Shown one piece after another: positions 1-7,606 of a stretch of DNA of 64,000 bases. The stretch is from the NCBI RefSeq assembly GCF_011617465.1, contig NZ_CP050153.1, forward strand, positions 3,720,001-3,784,000, given 5' to 3'. The position numbers were made by a program, and so were the translations under genes. The notes below the pieces were generated by a model, which searched no databases, was not told where the DNA came from, and saw nothing but the letters and a program-made list of their open reading frames with translations. Numbering within the stretch: position 1 is the stretch's first letter; the number at the start of each line of letters is the position of its first letter. The stretch is from Brevibacterium pigmentatum. Its GTDB lineage: Bacteria > Actinomycetota > Actinomycetes > Actinomycetales > Brevibacteriaceae.

Positions 1-438
1 CGCCGCGACATAGGCGGATTTGTTCGCCGAGGCGCGCAGACCGTGGACGGAGGAGAGGTTGATGATGCGTCCCCACCCGCGTTCGTACATCTTCGGCAGC
101 ACCGCCTTCGTGAGCACGAACGGCGCCTCGAGCATGAGAGTGTTGATCAGCTGCCAGTCCTCGAGCGGAAATTCCGTGATCGGGTGGATCCGCTGGATGC
201 CGGCGTTGTTGACGAGGATGTCGACGTCGAGATCGGTGCCCTCCAACGCCGAGGTGTCCGCCAGGTTGACGGCCCACGCTTCGCCGCCGATGTCGTCGGC
301 AACGGCCTGTGCCGAGTCGGCGTCGACGTCAGCGACGATGACGGCGGCTCCGGCCTGAGCGAAGGACTGGGCGATCGCTTTTCCGAGCCCGGATGCTCCG
401 CCGGTGACGAGAGCGCGTTTGCTGGTGAGATCTCCCAA
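1..438 (-). CDS. 3-hydroxybutyrate dehydrogenase-like SDR, 3' end outside window
   Basis: Short-chain dehydrogenase, 146 residues visible; the C-terminus lies beyond the left edge. The start is TTG at 438, with AAAGGGA six bases upstream; no ATG fits. Visible motifs are the Rossmann glycine motif GGASGLG (residues 13-19), NNAG (77-80), the catalytic Ser near 130 and the Tyr of YxxxK at 143; the Lys is cut off. The stretch NNAGIQ followed by GWGRIIN and SVHGL is typical of D-3-hydroxybutyrate dehydrogenases, which oxidise 3-hydroxybutyrate to acetoacetate with NAD. It follows an MHS transporter on the same strand, which suggests uptake and oxidation of a hydroxy acid. Family is certain; substrate is inferred. 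Confidence 0.8.
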   Translation of the reverse strand, partial: MGDLTSKRALVTGGASGLGKAIAQSFAQAGAAVIVADVDADSAQAVADDIGGEAWAVNLADTSALEGTDLDVDILVNNAGIQRIHPITEFPLEDWQLINTLMLEAPFVLTKAVLPKMYERGWGRIINLSSVHGLRASANKSAYVAA

Positions 439-543
439 GAGATGTCCCTTTCGTGGTTCGGGTCAGTGGTACGGATCCAACTTCCTCCCTGCGGAGGGCG
501 AGGATTCATCGAGGTGGGTGCCGCGCACGGTGGCACGCAATGA

Positions 544-571
544 GGCGGTGCCGATAGTCACCGACACCGCC
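544..571 (-). terminator. Weak hairpin between transporter and SDR gene
   Basis: Inverted repeat GGCGGTG / CACCGCC with a 14-base loop, in the 158-base gap between the transporter stop and the SDR start. No T-run follows, so it could be a partial terminator or an mRNA processing structure within an operon. Confidence 0.3.
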
Positions 572-596
572 CCCTCAAGACGAGCGCTGGCTGGTT

Positions 597-1955
597 TCAG
601 CTGGCGGTGGCAACTCCGCGGCGCACCTTGTCTGCATGGTCGAGAGAGCGCAGGTCGATGCCCTTGGTCTCGCGGGTGTACATGAGAGCGATGAACGAGA
701 TGATCGCAGCGGCCAGCAGGTAGAGCGCGATCGGGATCGAGGATCCGAAGGCGTCGAGCAGCGCGGTGGCGATGATCGGCGCGAAGGATCCGGCGACGAT
801 CGCCGTGACCTGGTATCCGGTCGAGACGCCCGAGTTGCGCATGCGTGTCGGGAACATCTCGGACATGATCGCCGGCTGACCGGCATACATGAGCGCGTGG
901 AAGACCAGGCCGATGAGAAGGGCGAGGAAGATCATCACGGCGCTGCCGGTGTCATACATCGGGAAGGCGAAGAAGCCCCACGTCGCAGTCAGGATGATGC
1001 CCACAGCGTAGGGCAGTTTGCGTCCGATGCGGTCCGTGGCGGCACCGACGATGGGAACGAGAACCGCATGGATCGCGTGCGCGCCGAGGAGGAGGCCGAG
1101 GATTTCGGCCGATTCGATCTTCACCTGCGTGGCAAGGTAGGTGATCGAGAAGGTGACCACCAGGTAGTAGTGGATGTTCTCGACGAAGCGCAGACCCATC
1201 GCGGCGAAGACCTCACGTGGGTAGCGCTTGAACACGGCCTTGACGCCGTAGTCGACGCCCTCTTCGATTTCTTCTGACTGCACCTCGTCAAAGATCGGAG
1301 CGTCGGAGACGCGGGTGCGGATGTAGTAGCCGATGAGGACGATGACGGCAGACAGCCAGAACGAAATGCGCCAACCCCACGACAGGAAGTGCTCTTCGGT
1401 GAGCGTCGCGGTGAGGATGAACAGAACTGCAGTGGCGAGCAGGTTGCCCAAGGGAACACCGGACTGCGGGAACGACGCCCAGAAGCCGCGTTCCTTGTTC
1501 GGCGCGTGCTCGGCCACGAGGAGGACAGCGCCTCCCCATTCGCCGCCGACGGCAAAGCCCTGGACGACGCGCAGCAGCACGAGCAGGATCGGGGCGAGGT
1601 ATCCGATCTGGTCGAATGTCGGCAGGCAGCCCATGAGGAACGTGGCCACACCGACGAGGACGATCGAAAGCTGCAGCAGCTTCTTGCGACCGTATTTATC
1701 GCCGAAGTGACCGAAGACGATGCCGCCGACTGGCCGGGCGATGAATCCGACCGCGTAGGTGGCGAAACCGGCCAGGATCGGAGTCAGCGGATTATCGGAA
1801 GGCGGGAACAGAATGTGGTTGAACACCAGTGTGGCGGCCGAACCGTAGAGGAAGAACTCGTACCATTCGACGACCGTTCCGGCCATCGAGGCAGCGACGA
1901 CCTTGCGCAGCTGAGCACGGATCGACTTCCTCTCGGCATTGCTCTGAGAACTCAT
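597..1955 (-). CDS. MFS transporter, metabolite:H+ symporter (MHS) family
   Basis: Polytopic membrane protein of 452 residues with about 12 hydrophobic segments. It has the MHS-family opening (VVEWYEFFLYG, about residues 20-30) and the loop GHFGDKYGRKK between the second and third segments. Relatives (ShiA, ProP, KgtP) import organic acids or compatible solutes with protons. Start chosen at 1955 because AAGGAG sits five bases upstream; an in-frame ATG at 1976 has no such site. The next gene downstream is a 3-hydroxybutyrate dehydrogenase-like SDR, so a short hydroxy- or keto-acid is a reasonable substrate guess. The family is clear; the substrate cannot be read from sequence. Confidence 0.85.
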   Translation of the reverse strand: MSSQSNAERKSIRAQLRKVVAASMAGTVVEWYEFFLYGSAATLVFNHILFPPSDNPLTPILAGFATYAVGFIARPVGGIVFGHFGDKYGRKKLLQLSIVLVGVATFLMGCLPTFDQIGYLAPILLVLLRVVQGFAVGGEWGGAVLLVAEHAPNKERGFWASFPQSGVPLGNLLATAVLFILTATLTEEHFLSWGWRISFWLSAVIVLIGYYIRTRVSDAPIFDEVQSEEIEEGVDYGVKAVFKRYPREVFAAMGLRFVENIHYYLVVTFSITYLATQVKIESAEILGLLLGAHAIHAVLVPIVGAATDRIGRKLPYAVGIILTATWGFFAFPMYDTGSAVMIFLALLIGLVFHALMYAGQPAIMSEMFPTRMRNSGVSTGYQVTAIVAGSFAPIIATALLDAFGSSIPIALYLLAAAIISFIALMYTRETKGIDLRSLDHADKVRRGVATAS

Positions 1956-2354
1956 GGGACTCCTTCGTTTCCACAATCCGCGTCACCATTGAATGCGCGA
2001 ATCGACTTGCTCCGGCGCCGACCGGCTGACGGCTCGGGGTACTCAGACCGCATCGGTGCGGCCGGGGAACCCCTGCTTCAGCGCAGTGTCTCGGGCGCTT
2101 GGATATTCCTCATCCAAAGATCAGTGTGCGCCACGTTACAGAGATTTTGGAAACGACCTGGCCATAATCCGAGAATTTCCGGTGCACATTCGTGCACAGC
2201 CGATGTGCGACAGTCAGATGAGACTGCCCCAAGCCCGCAAGGCCCATTGCGGCACGCACGGCAGTGCAGGACGGTCCGTCCAGCCTACGAAGAGTCGCCC
2301 CGCCAGCTGCCGATCCAACACCGCGGTCCGCACAAAGAGCACGGCCTGTTGAGC
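1956..2354. other. Intergenic region upstream of MHS transporter
   Basis: About 400 bases without a credible gene. It should hold the transporter promoter. Visible elements are an inverted repeat GTGCACATTCGTGCAC at 2182-2197, a possible operator though more than 220 bases from the start codon, and a short hairpin CCGCAA/TTGCGG at 2235-2252 that could help end the CopD-CtaG transcript. Confidence 0.4.
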
Positions 2355-4412
2355 TCACCGACGGCGCGGAGGCGACTTCGCATCGCGCTCGGCCATGGAC
2401 GCGAGCATCGCGTTGTAGGCGCGCAGTTCGGAGTCGTCGGTGCGGTCCTCGTTGCGATCGATGCGCTTGGCCTCCCGGTCCGAGGACTTCGCCCATTGGA
2501 CGCAGACCATGATCGCGATGAAGAGGGTCGGGAACTCGCCGATACCCCACGCGATGGAACCGCCCAGCTGCTGGTCGTCGATCGCCGTATAGCCCCAGCC
2601 TGCGCCGACATTGCCGAACCAATCACCGGCGATCAGCACGTTCGAGCTCATGATCGAGATTCCGAAGAATGCGTGGAAGGCCATCGTCACCAGCAGCATC
2701 ACGAGACGCATCGGATAGACGGGGCGCTTGACCCCTGGATCGATGCCGATGAGGGCCTGCGCGAAAAGATATCCGGCGCCGAGGAAGTGGGCGATCATCA
2801 GCTCGTGCCCGATATGGGTATCGAGCGCGTAGTACATGATTCCCGAGTAGTAGAAGACGACGAGCGAACCCGCGAAGTTCACACTCGCCACGATCGGGTG
2901 CGCAAAGAAGCGCAGGTACGGAGTATGGACGAGCCAGAGCACCCATTCGCGAACGCCGGCCGACCCGTCCCGCCGGGCCTTCGTTCCGCGCATGAGCATC
3001 GTGATCGGTGCGCCGAGCACCAACGGCAGGGGCACGACCATGACCAGGAGCATGTGCTCGATCATGTGCGCAGAGAACTGCACCTCACCGTAGACGCGGG
3101 GTCCGCCCGAGGTGACGTAGACGAGGAAGACCATGCCCACCAGCCAGCTGATGAGTCGCAGCACCGGCCATTTGTCACCCCGGCGGCGGAGGTTGATGAA
3201 CGCCACGACGTAGGCGATCGAGGCGCCCGCTGCGATCGCGATCCACAGCGGATCCATCGACCATTCGCTGAAGTAGCGGGAGAAGCTGGGCTTCGGCGGC
3301 AGCGGATCACCGGTGAGGATCTCGGCCGGGGTGGGGTCGCCCACCGGCTCCTGCGACACCGGCGGCTGCGAGCGGGCCAAGGCCACGGCCATGCCCATCG
3401 TGACCCCGAAGAGGATGAATTCGACGGTGATGAGGCGCCAGAACTCCACCGTCGCCGAGGCGGCTGTGCCCAAGCGTGAAATGACGAACTGACGGTGCCA
3501 GAATCCGATCAGACCGAGCAAGACCGTCGCGAACGCCTTCGCGAGGATGACTTGCCCGTAGGTGGTCATGAGGTCGTCGAAGTCATGCACCCGCAGGAGC
3601 GCGTTGACGACACCGGAGAAGACGATGAGACCGAACGAGATGAGTGCGATCGTCGAATACCGCTCGACGATCGGCTTGGGGTTCTTCGAGACGGCCAGCC
3701 GTGTGCCCAACAGGGCAATGACGAAGAGTCCACCGAGCCAGAGGGCCGCACCGAGGATGTGCAGGCCGAGGCTGTTGACGGCCTGAGTGTGCCCGGAGGC
3801 CTCCGCGGAGTGGCCCATCAGCGCCAAGGGAAGGATCACGGCGACACTGAGCACTCCAGCGGCGGCGATGCCGATATGCGAGCGGGTACCGAAGCACAGG
3901 GTGGAGGCGACGGCGATGAGGACGACGATGAGCACCCACAGCTGCCCGTAGGCGATCTGAGTGACGAAGACGCCGAGCTGGTTCGAGAAATCGAGGTAGG
4001 CCTGAGCACCGACGGTGTCGACGAATGAGAAGACGAGCACGGCGACCGCGGACAGCGTCCACACCACCGAGGAGACTTCGGCGATCCGAATGGCTCTCGT
4101 CCACAACGGGTCGAGCGGAAGGTCTTCGTCCGCATTCTTCTGTCGGCGGCTGCGGCCACCCGCAGTGCGAGGAAGGATGAGGACGGCGAACATCAGGGCG
4201 CCGACGGTCAGCGACATCGCAGTATTGAAGACGAACTTCGCTGCGGGAAGGCCGAAACGGACGACGGAGCCGGGGTCATTGAGCAGCGTCGGGTTGGCTG
4301 CTCCGGTGAAGAAGAGTGCGGCCAGTCCAGCGATCGCCCCGAGGAAGACGACGATGGGGACCGCGGCACGTTGCACGAACCGTGTGATCGGTTCGAAACC
4401 TGAAGAACTCAC
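2355..4412 (-). CDS. CopD/CtaG fusion: copper resistance D and cytochrome c oxidase assembly domains
   Basis: Integral membrane protein of 685 residues. The N-terminal half (roughly residues 10-340) is CopD-like, with multiple helices and the stretch LMGHSAEASGHTQAVNSLGLHI. The C-terminal half (about 390-640) is caa3_CtaG-like, with FSAHMIEHMLLVMVVPLPLVLGAP and a histidine-rich pattern typical of membrane copper handling. Such fusions are common in actinobacteria and are thought to move copper across the membrane or to cytochrome oxidase. The start is GTG at 4412; it overlaps the stop of a nine-codon ATG frame (4438-4409) in the arrangement AGTGA, with AAGGGG inside that mini-frame, so coupling is possible. 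No oxidase gene is nearby. Domain call is firm; metal role is inferred. Confidence 0.85.
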   Translation of the reverse strand: MSSSGFEPITRFVQRAAVPIVVFLGAIAGLAALFFTGAANPTLLNDPGSVVRFGLPAAKFVFNTAMSLTVGALMFAVLILPRTAGGRSRRQKNADEDLPLDPLWTRAIRIAEVSSVVWTLSAVAVLVFSFVDTVGAQAYLDFSNQLGVFVTQIAYGQLWVLIVVLIAVASTLCFGTRSHIGIAAAGVLSVAVILPLALMGHSAEASGHTQAVNSLGLHILGAALWLGGLFVIALLGTRLAVSKNPKPIVERYSTIALISFGLIVFSGVVNALLRVHDFDDLMTTYGQVILAKAFATVLLGLIGFWHRQFVISRLGTAASATVEFWRLITVEFILFGVTMGMAVALARSQPPVSQEPVGDPTPAEILTGDPLPPKPSFSRYFSEWSMDPLWIAIAAGASIAYVVAFINLRRRGDKWPVLRLISWLVGMVFLVYVTSGGPRVYGEVQFSAHMIEHMLLVMVVPLPLVLGAPITMLMRGTKARRDGSAGVREWVLWLVHTPYLRFFAHPIVASVNFAGSLVVFYYSGIMYYALDTHIGHELMIAHFLGAGYLFAQALIGIDPGVKRPVYPMRLVMLLVTMAFHAFFGISIMSSNVLIAGDWFGNVGAGWGYTAIDDQQLGGSIAWGIGEFPTLFIAIMVCVQWAKSSDREAKRIDRNEDRTDDSELRAYNAMLASMAERDAKSPPRRR

Positions 4413-4584
4413 TGTGCGCGGACCGCCCCTTCTGACATGAAACCAGGATATCGTTCGGCGTCACTGCACTGCCAACCGGGAGATCCCTTCGTGGCCGAGA
4501 TCTCGGGGAGCCGCCTCGGCGAGGATGGATTCCGTCCGCTGGGACGACGAATCCGCCCCCTATTCGAAGATGTTCCGAGACAGC

Positions 4585-4616
4585 AAATGGCCCGGATCAG
4601 ACGATCCGGGCCATTT
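4585..4616 (-). terminator. Strong hairpin after HU gene
   Basis: Perfect 14-bp stem, AAATGGCCCGGATC / GATCCGGGCCATTT, with a four-base loop, 17 bases after the HU stop codon. T-rich tail on the minus strand is short. Good intrinsic terminator candidate. Confidence 0.8.
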
Positions 4617-4632
4617 AACACTGCTGCGTCGA

Positions 4633-4920
4633 TCAGTTCGGGCTGCCAGCGGCACCCTTCAGCTTCGAACCAGCGGACAGCTTCACGGAGTAGCCGGCCT
4701 TGATCTGGATCTCTTCACCGGTCTGCGGGTTGCGACCCTTGCGAGCGGCACGCTCGGTACGCTCAACGGAGAGCCAGCCGGGGATGGTGAGCTTTTCGCC
4801 CTTGGCCACGACGTCGGAGAAGACGTCGAAGACACCATCGAGCACGTCCGAGACCTGCTTCTGGGTCAGGCCGGACTTCTCGGCAACTTCTGCAACGAGC
4901 TCACTGCGGTTCTTAGCCAT
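4633..4920 (-). CDS. hup: HU-family nucleoid protein
   Basis: 95-residue HU-type DNA-bending protein. It starts MAKNRSELVAEVAEKSGLTQ and carries the arm motif GRNPQTGEEIQI (about residues 61-72). Length matches a plain HU without the lysine-rich tail of mycobacterial or streptomycete HupB/HupS. It binds DNA as a dimer and shapes the nucleoid. A near-ideal ribosome binding site (TAAGGAGG) lies nine bases before ATG at 4920, consistent with a highly expressed protein. It lies just downstream of the S14-L33-L28 cluster on the same strand and is closed by a strong terminator. Confident. Confidence 0.97.
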   Translation of the reverse strand: MAKNRSELVAEVAEKSGLTQKQVSDVLDGVFDVFSDVVAKGEKLTIPGWLSVERTERAARKGRNPQTGEEIQIKAGYSVKLSAGSKLKGAAGSPN

Positions 4921-4989
4921 AAAAGTGTCCTCCTTAGGACAAGTCGGTAGGTCACCGGTCCGTTTTTCCGATGACGAACTTCCTCGAGA

Positions 4990-5295
4990 TTACCAGCTTG
5001 ACTTGGTAACGCCGGGCAACTCGCCGTTGTGAGCCATTTCGCGGAAACGAACTCGGGAGAGTCCGAACTTCCGGAGGTAGCCACGCGGACGGCCGTCGAC
5101 CTGGTCGCGGTTGCGAACGCGAACCGGCGAAGCATCGCGGGGAAGCTTCTGCAGGGCGAGGCGTGCCTCTTCGCGCTGCTCGTCGGTGGAGTCAGGGTGG
5201 GTCAGCTGACGCTTGAGAGTCGCGCGGCGCTCTGCATAGCGTTCAACGATGACGCGACGCTGCTTGTCTTTTGCGATCTTTGACTTCTTAGCCAT
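4990..5295 (-). CDS. rpsN: 30S ribosomal protein S14, zinc-independent type
   Basis: 101 residues, the long S14 form without CxxC zinc motifs (no cysteine at all). It has the conserved C-terminal block [20 protein letters not shown] ending in KSSW. S14 sits in the head of the 30S subunit. It is the third gene of a tight minus-strand cluster L28-L33-S14, six bases after the L33 stop. In many actinobacteria such cysteine-free paralogues form a zinc-starvation set repressed by Zur; I see no obvious Zur box here, and in Micrococcales this set is often the housekeeping one. Identification is secure; the regulation is open. Confidence 0.97.
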   Translation of the reverse strand: MAKKSKIAKDKQRRVIVERYAERRATLKRQLTHPDSTDEQREEARLALQKLPRDASPVRVRNRDQVDGRPRGYLRKFGLSRVRFREMAHNGELPGVTKSSW

Positions 5296-5301
5296 GTGCG
5301 C

Positions 5302-5469
5302 TCAGCGCTCCTCTCGGAAATCGACGTGCTTGCGGACTACGGGATCGTACTTCTTGAGCACGATGCGGTCCGGGGTGTTGCGGCGGTTCTTGCGGGTCAC
5401 GTAGGTGTACCCGGTGCCGGCCGTCGATTTGAGCTTGATGATGGGACGAACATCCTGTGCCTTAGCCAT
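5302..5469 (-). CDS. rpmG: 50S ribosomal protein L33, zinc-independent type
   Basis: 55-residue L33, beginning [20 protein letters not shown] and ending DFREER, with the conserved [13 protein letters not shown] core. It lacks the CxxC pairs of zinc-binding L33. Its ATG shares one base with the TGA of the upstream L28 gene (TGATG), so translation is probably coupled. It is a small basic protein of the 50S subunit near the E site. Too short for most gene scans, but length, sequence and position between L28 and S14 make it certain. Confidence 0.96.
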   Translation of the reverse strand: MAKAQDVRPIIKLKSTAGTGYTYVTRKNRRNTPDRIVLKKYDPVVRKHVDFREER

Positions 5470-5705
5470 CAGAGCTTCACTCCCTTGGCGATGAGTTCGT
5501 TGACCACAGCGTCGATTCCGCGAGCGTCGATGACCTTGATGCCCTTAGCGGACAGGGTCAGCGTGACGCTGCGGCGCAGCGACGGAACGTAGTAGCGCTT
5601 TTTCTGAATGTTCGGGTTGAAGCGACGCTTCGTGCGGCGCTTCGAGTGGGACACGTTGTGTCCGAAACCAGGGACTGCCCCGGTTACCTGGCAGGTTGCT
5701 GCCAT
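5469..5705 (-). CDS. rpmB: 50S ribosomal protein L28
   Basis: 78 residues, the standard length for this L28 form, starting [20 protein letters not shown] and containing [13 protein letters not shown]. The first CxxC of zinc-type L28 is replaced (CQVTG) and no second pair is present, so it is of the zinc-independent class. It heads the L28-L33-S14 unit. The start at 5705 is chosen because the protein family begins MAA and GGAGAG lies just upstream; an extension to 5723 is possible but unlikely. Confidence 0.96.
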   Translation of the reverse strand: MAATCQVTGAVPGFGHNVSHSKRRTKRRFNPNIQKKRYYVPSLRRSVTLTLSAKGIKVIDARGIDAVVNELIAKGVKL

Positions 5706-6269
5706 GTCTCTCCTCCAGTTCACAAGTTACCGACTCTCGAAACAAGCTCCTGCGGGATCACACGTCAGTGTTCTCCCCGCTCGCTTGCGCCGATGTCGGA
5801 AGACATCAACAAATTTTCTCGACTGTCACCGTGAAAATTGTGTACGCCAAAACAGGTCTGCCCGTTCGGGCGAGATGTCTCACCAGCGCTGAAGCCGTAG
5901 CCTGTGAGAGATGGCCGAAGCTGGAGTGCAGCGGTGGGTGAGCACCATGTTTGTCCTAGCAGATCGATCGGCGACCGGGCTGCTACGACACAACAAGAAT
6001 CAATCTTACTGAGACGTCGGGTCGGAGGGCAAATTCATCTCGGTTTCCGTGATGGGGTCTTCGTCACTGATTTCGTTCATCTCGAGGGGTTCATGCGGCC
6101 TTTGTCGACGGCAGGAGGGACTTTCACAGCTGGGGTCAAGGCAACTCGGGGATTTCCGCAGTAGGCTTTCGTCGGCAACGCGTCCTGTCGGCGATCCTGT
6201 TGAACGCCTGCTCGACTCGTGCCAAGGTAAGTAGATGATTGCCACCACATCTGGCATTCAGGAGGACTG
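5706..6269. promoter_or_regulatory. 560-base intergenic region upstream of rpmB; spaced inverted repeat
   Basis: No convincing gene. It must contain the rpmB promoter (minus) and the promoter of the membrane protein at 6270 (plus). An A/T-rich inverted repeat AATTTTC (5812-5818) / GAAAATT (5833-5839), separated by 14 bases, lies about 110 bases upstream of rpmB. It does not match a Zur box but could be an operator or promoter element. A 24-codon acidic frame on the minus strand ending at 6006 has no ribosome site and is not called. Confidence 0.4.
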
Positions 6270-7229
6270 ATGAGCGACGTTCCACAGAGGCCGCGCATTC
6301 GTCCGGCGACTAGCGACGACTGGCACAAGGGTTCAAGTGAATCCGCTGGTCAGAACCCGTCGTACGGGAATGAGGCGGACCATTCGTCTGCCGATTTCGA
6401 CAACTCGACCTACTACGAGTATCTCGAACGGCACACGGGGGAACAGTCGATCGCGAAAGCTCGCAGCGGCAACGTCTTCGCCCCTGCCGGACACTCACCT
6501 TTCGATGACGCACACTCTGCCGGCTCACATCAGTATGCGAATTCTCAGCCGGCGCAACGGTCTGCCGGCGGTGGTGCCGGCAACGGCGTCGGCGGCTCGG
6601 CACGAAGTGGGCCTCAGACTCCTCCTCCGCCACAGTTTCCGCCCACCGTCCACAGCGATTCGTCGTCAGGCAATGGCCTGAAGATCACCGTCGTCATCAT
6701 CGCCATCATCATGATTCTGGCTCTGGTGGGATTCTTCGGCATCCGATGGCTCGCACCCTCGTCGGGCACCGTCCCCGTCGACGTCGGATCCAGCGAGTCG
6801 GCAAGCCCGTCACCCAGACCGTCCGACGATCTCGTCCAGCCGACGAAGAGCCCGGAACAGCAGCTCGACGACTATACGGCAGACGGCACCGAGAAAGCCG
6901 CCGACCTCGAAGGCAAGTGGGTGACTCAGGTGAGCGCGAAGAACGTCGGCCTCGAGGCAGACGGCAAGACGTGGTCAGCGCAGGACATCCTCAACGAGTA
7001 CGAGGCCAACAAGGTCAAGTATCCGGGCGCGATCCTCATCCACAGCGGCGACTGGGCCTCGTACAAGGACGGCAGCTACTGGGTCACGGTCGTCGACACC
7101 GGCTACAGCGATCCGGAACAGGCCCTCGACCAGTGCCGCTCATGGGGCCTCGACCGCAACCACTGCATAGCCAAGCGCCTCGTCAAGGACGGCAGCCCCA
7201 AGGACAACAGCGCCTACCTCGACGGATAG
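6270..7229 (+). CDS. Membrane-anchored protein of unknown function, single TM
   Basis: 319 residues. A long polar, probably disordered cytoplasmic N-terminus (about 1-128) is followed by one membrane segment (GLKITVVIIAIIMILALVGF, about 131-155), a Ser/Pro linker and a compact extracytoplasmic domain (about 205-319). The latter reads GAILIHSGDWASYKDGSYWVTV and contains two cysteines (DQC, NHC) that could pair. The layout resembles actinobacterial proteins with an external SPOR-like sensing or peptidoglycan domain, but I do not recognise the family. AGGAGG lies five bases before the ATG. It stands alone between oppositely oriented units. Real gene; function unknown. Confidence 0.85.
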   Translation: MSDVPQRPRIRPATSDDWHKGSSESAGQNPSYGNEADHSSADFDNSTYYEYLERHTGEQSIAKARSGNVFAPAGHSPFDDAHSAGSHQYANSQPAQRSAGGGAGNGVGGSARSGPQTPPPPQFPPTVHSDSSSGNGLKITVVIIAIIMILALVGFFGIRWLAPSSGTVPVDVGSSESASPSPRPSDDLVQPTKSPEQQLDDYTADGTEKAADLEGKWVTQVSAKNVGLEADGKTWSAQDILNEYEANKVKYPGAILIHSGDWASYKDGSYWVTVVDTGYSDPEQALDQCRSWGLDRNHCIAKRLVKDGSPKDNSAYLDG

Positions 7230-7606
7230 ACCGTGAAGTCGGACCGGCCGCGTGCAAGCGGGGTGGCCCGGAGTGCTTGTGCCGGCCCGCGCGCATGGGG
7301 AGCGGCCTGGCCCGCTTGGGGAGCGGCCTGGCCCGCTTGGGGAGCGGCTCCGCCCTTGCGCGCGCCGATCGTCACTGTCCTGCCAATCGCTCGCAGCCCA
7401 GTTTGAGCTGAATAGCCCATGTTCAAACATGGGCCATCTGCTTTGGAATGGGCCGCGACCGGCAGAGCGAGAGAAATGCCCAGGCCAACTGGGCCCTGAC
7501 CATCAGAGAGAGTGAAGCGCCCCGGTCTCGCACCTTGCGAAACCGGGGCGTTCGGGCCTCGTTCAAGCCCTCAGCGCCGACGAACAGCCGGCACCGGGGT
7601 GAAACC
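7230..7606. repeat. Intergenic region with 21-bp tandem repeat and hairpin
   Basis: 377 bases without a gene. A 21-base unit beginning TGGGGAGCGGCCTGGC is repeated at 7296-7316 and 7317-7337, with a partial third copy from 7338. A palindrome GCCCATGT-TCAA-ACATGGGC follows at 7415-7434 and may terminate the transcript of the upstream gene. The bkd terminator is at the right end. Confidence 0.6.
7518..7550 (-). terminator. Terminator of the bkd operon
   Basis: Hairpin with arms CGCCCCGGTCTCGCA and TGCGAAACCGGGGCG (one mismatch, three-base loop), 57 bases after the E2 stop codon on the minus strand. Confidence 0.75.

Noticed and set aside
1389-3479. Long open frame on the plus strand across two minus-strand membrane protein genes
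   Set aside because: Antisense shadow of high-GC genes; composition is Arg/Asp/Glu/His-rich without any fold, and both minus-strand genes show clear families and membrane segments.
5706-5900. Zur box upstream of rpmB
   Set aside because: I looked for a TGAAAATNNNNATTTTCA-like site and found only a widely spaced AATTTTC/GAAAATT pair, which does not fit.
6006-6257. Minus-strand frame ending MNEISDEDPITETEM in the gap before the membrane protein gene
   Set aside because: The tail looks protein-like, but no ribosome site or conserved segment supports it and the front is low-quality sequence.
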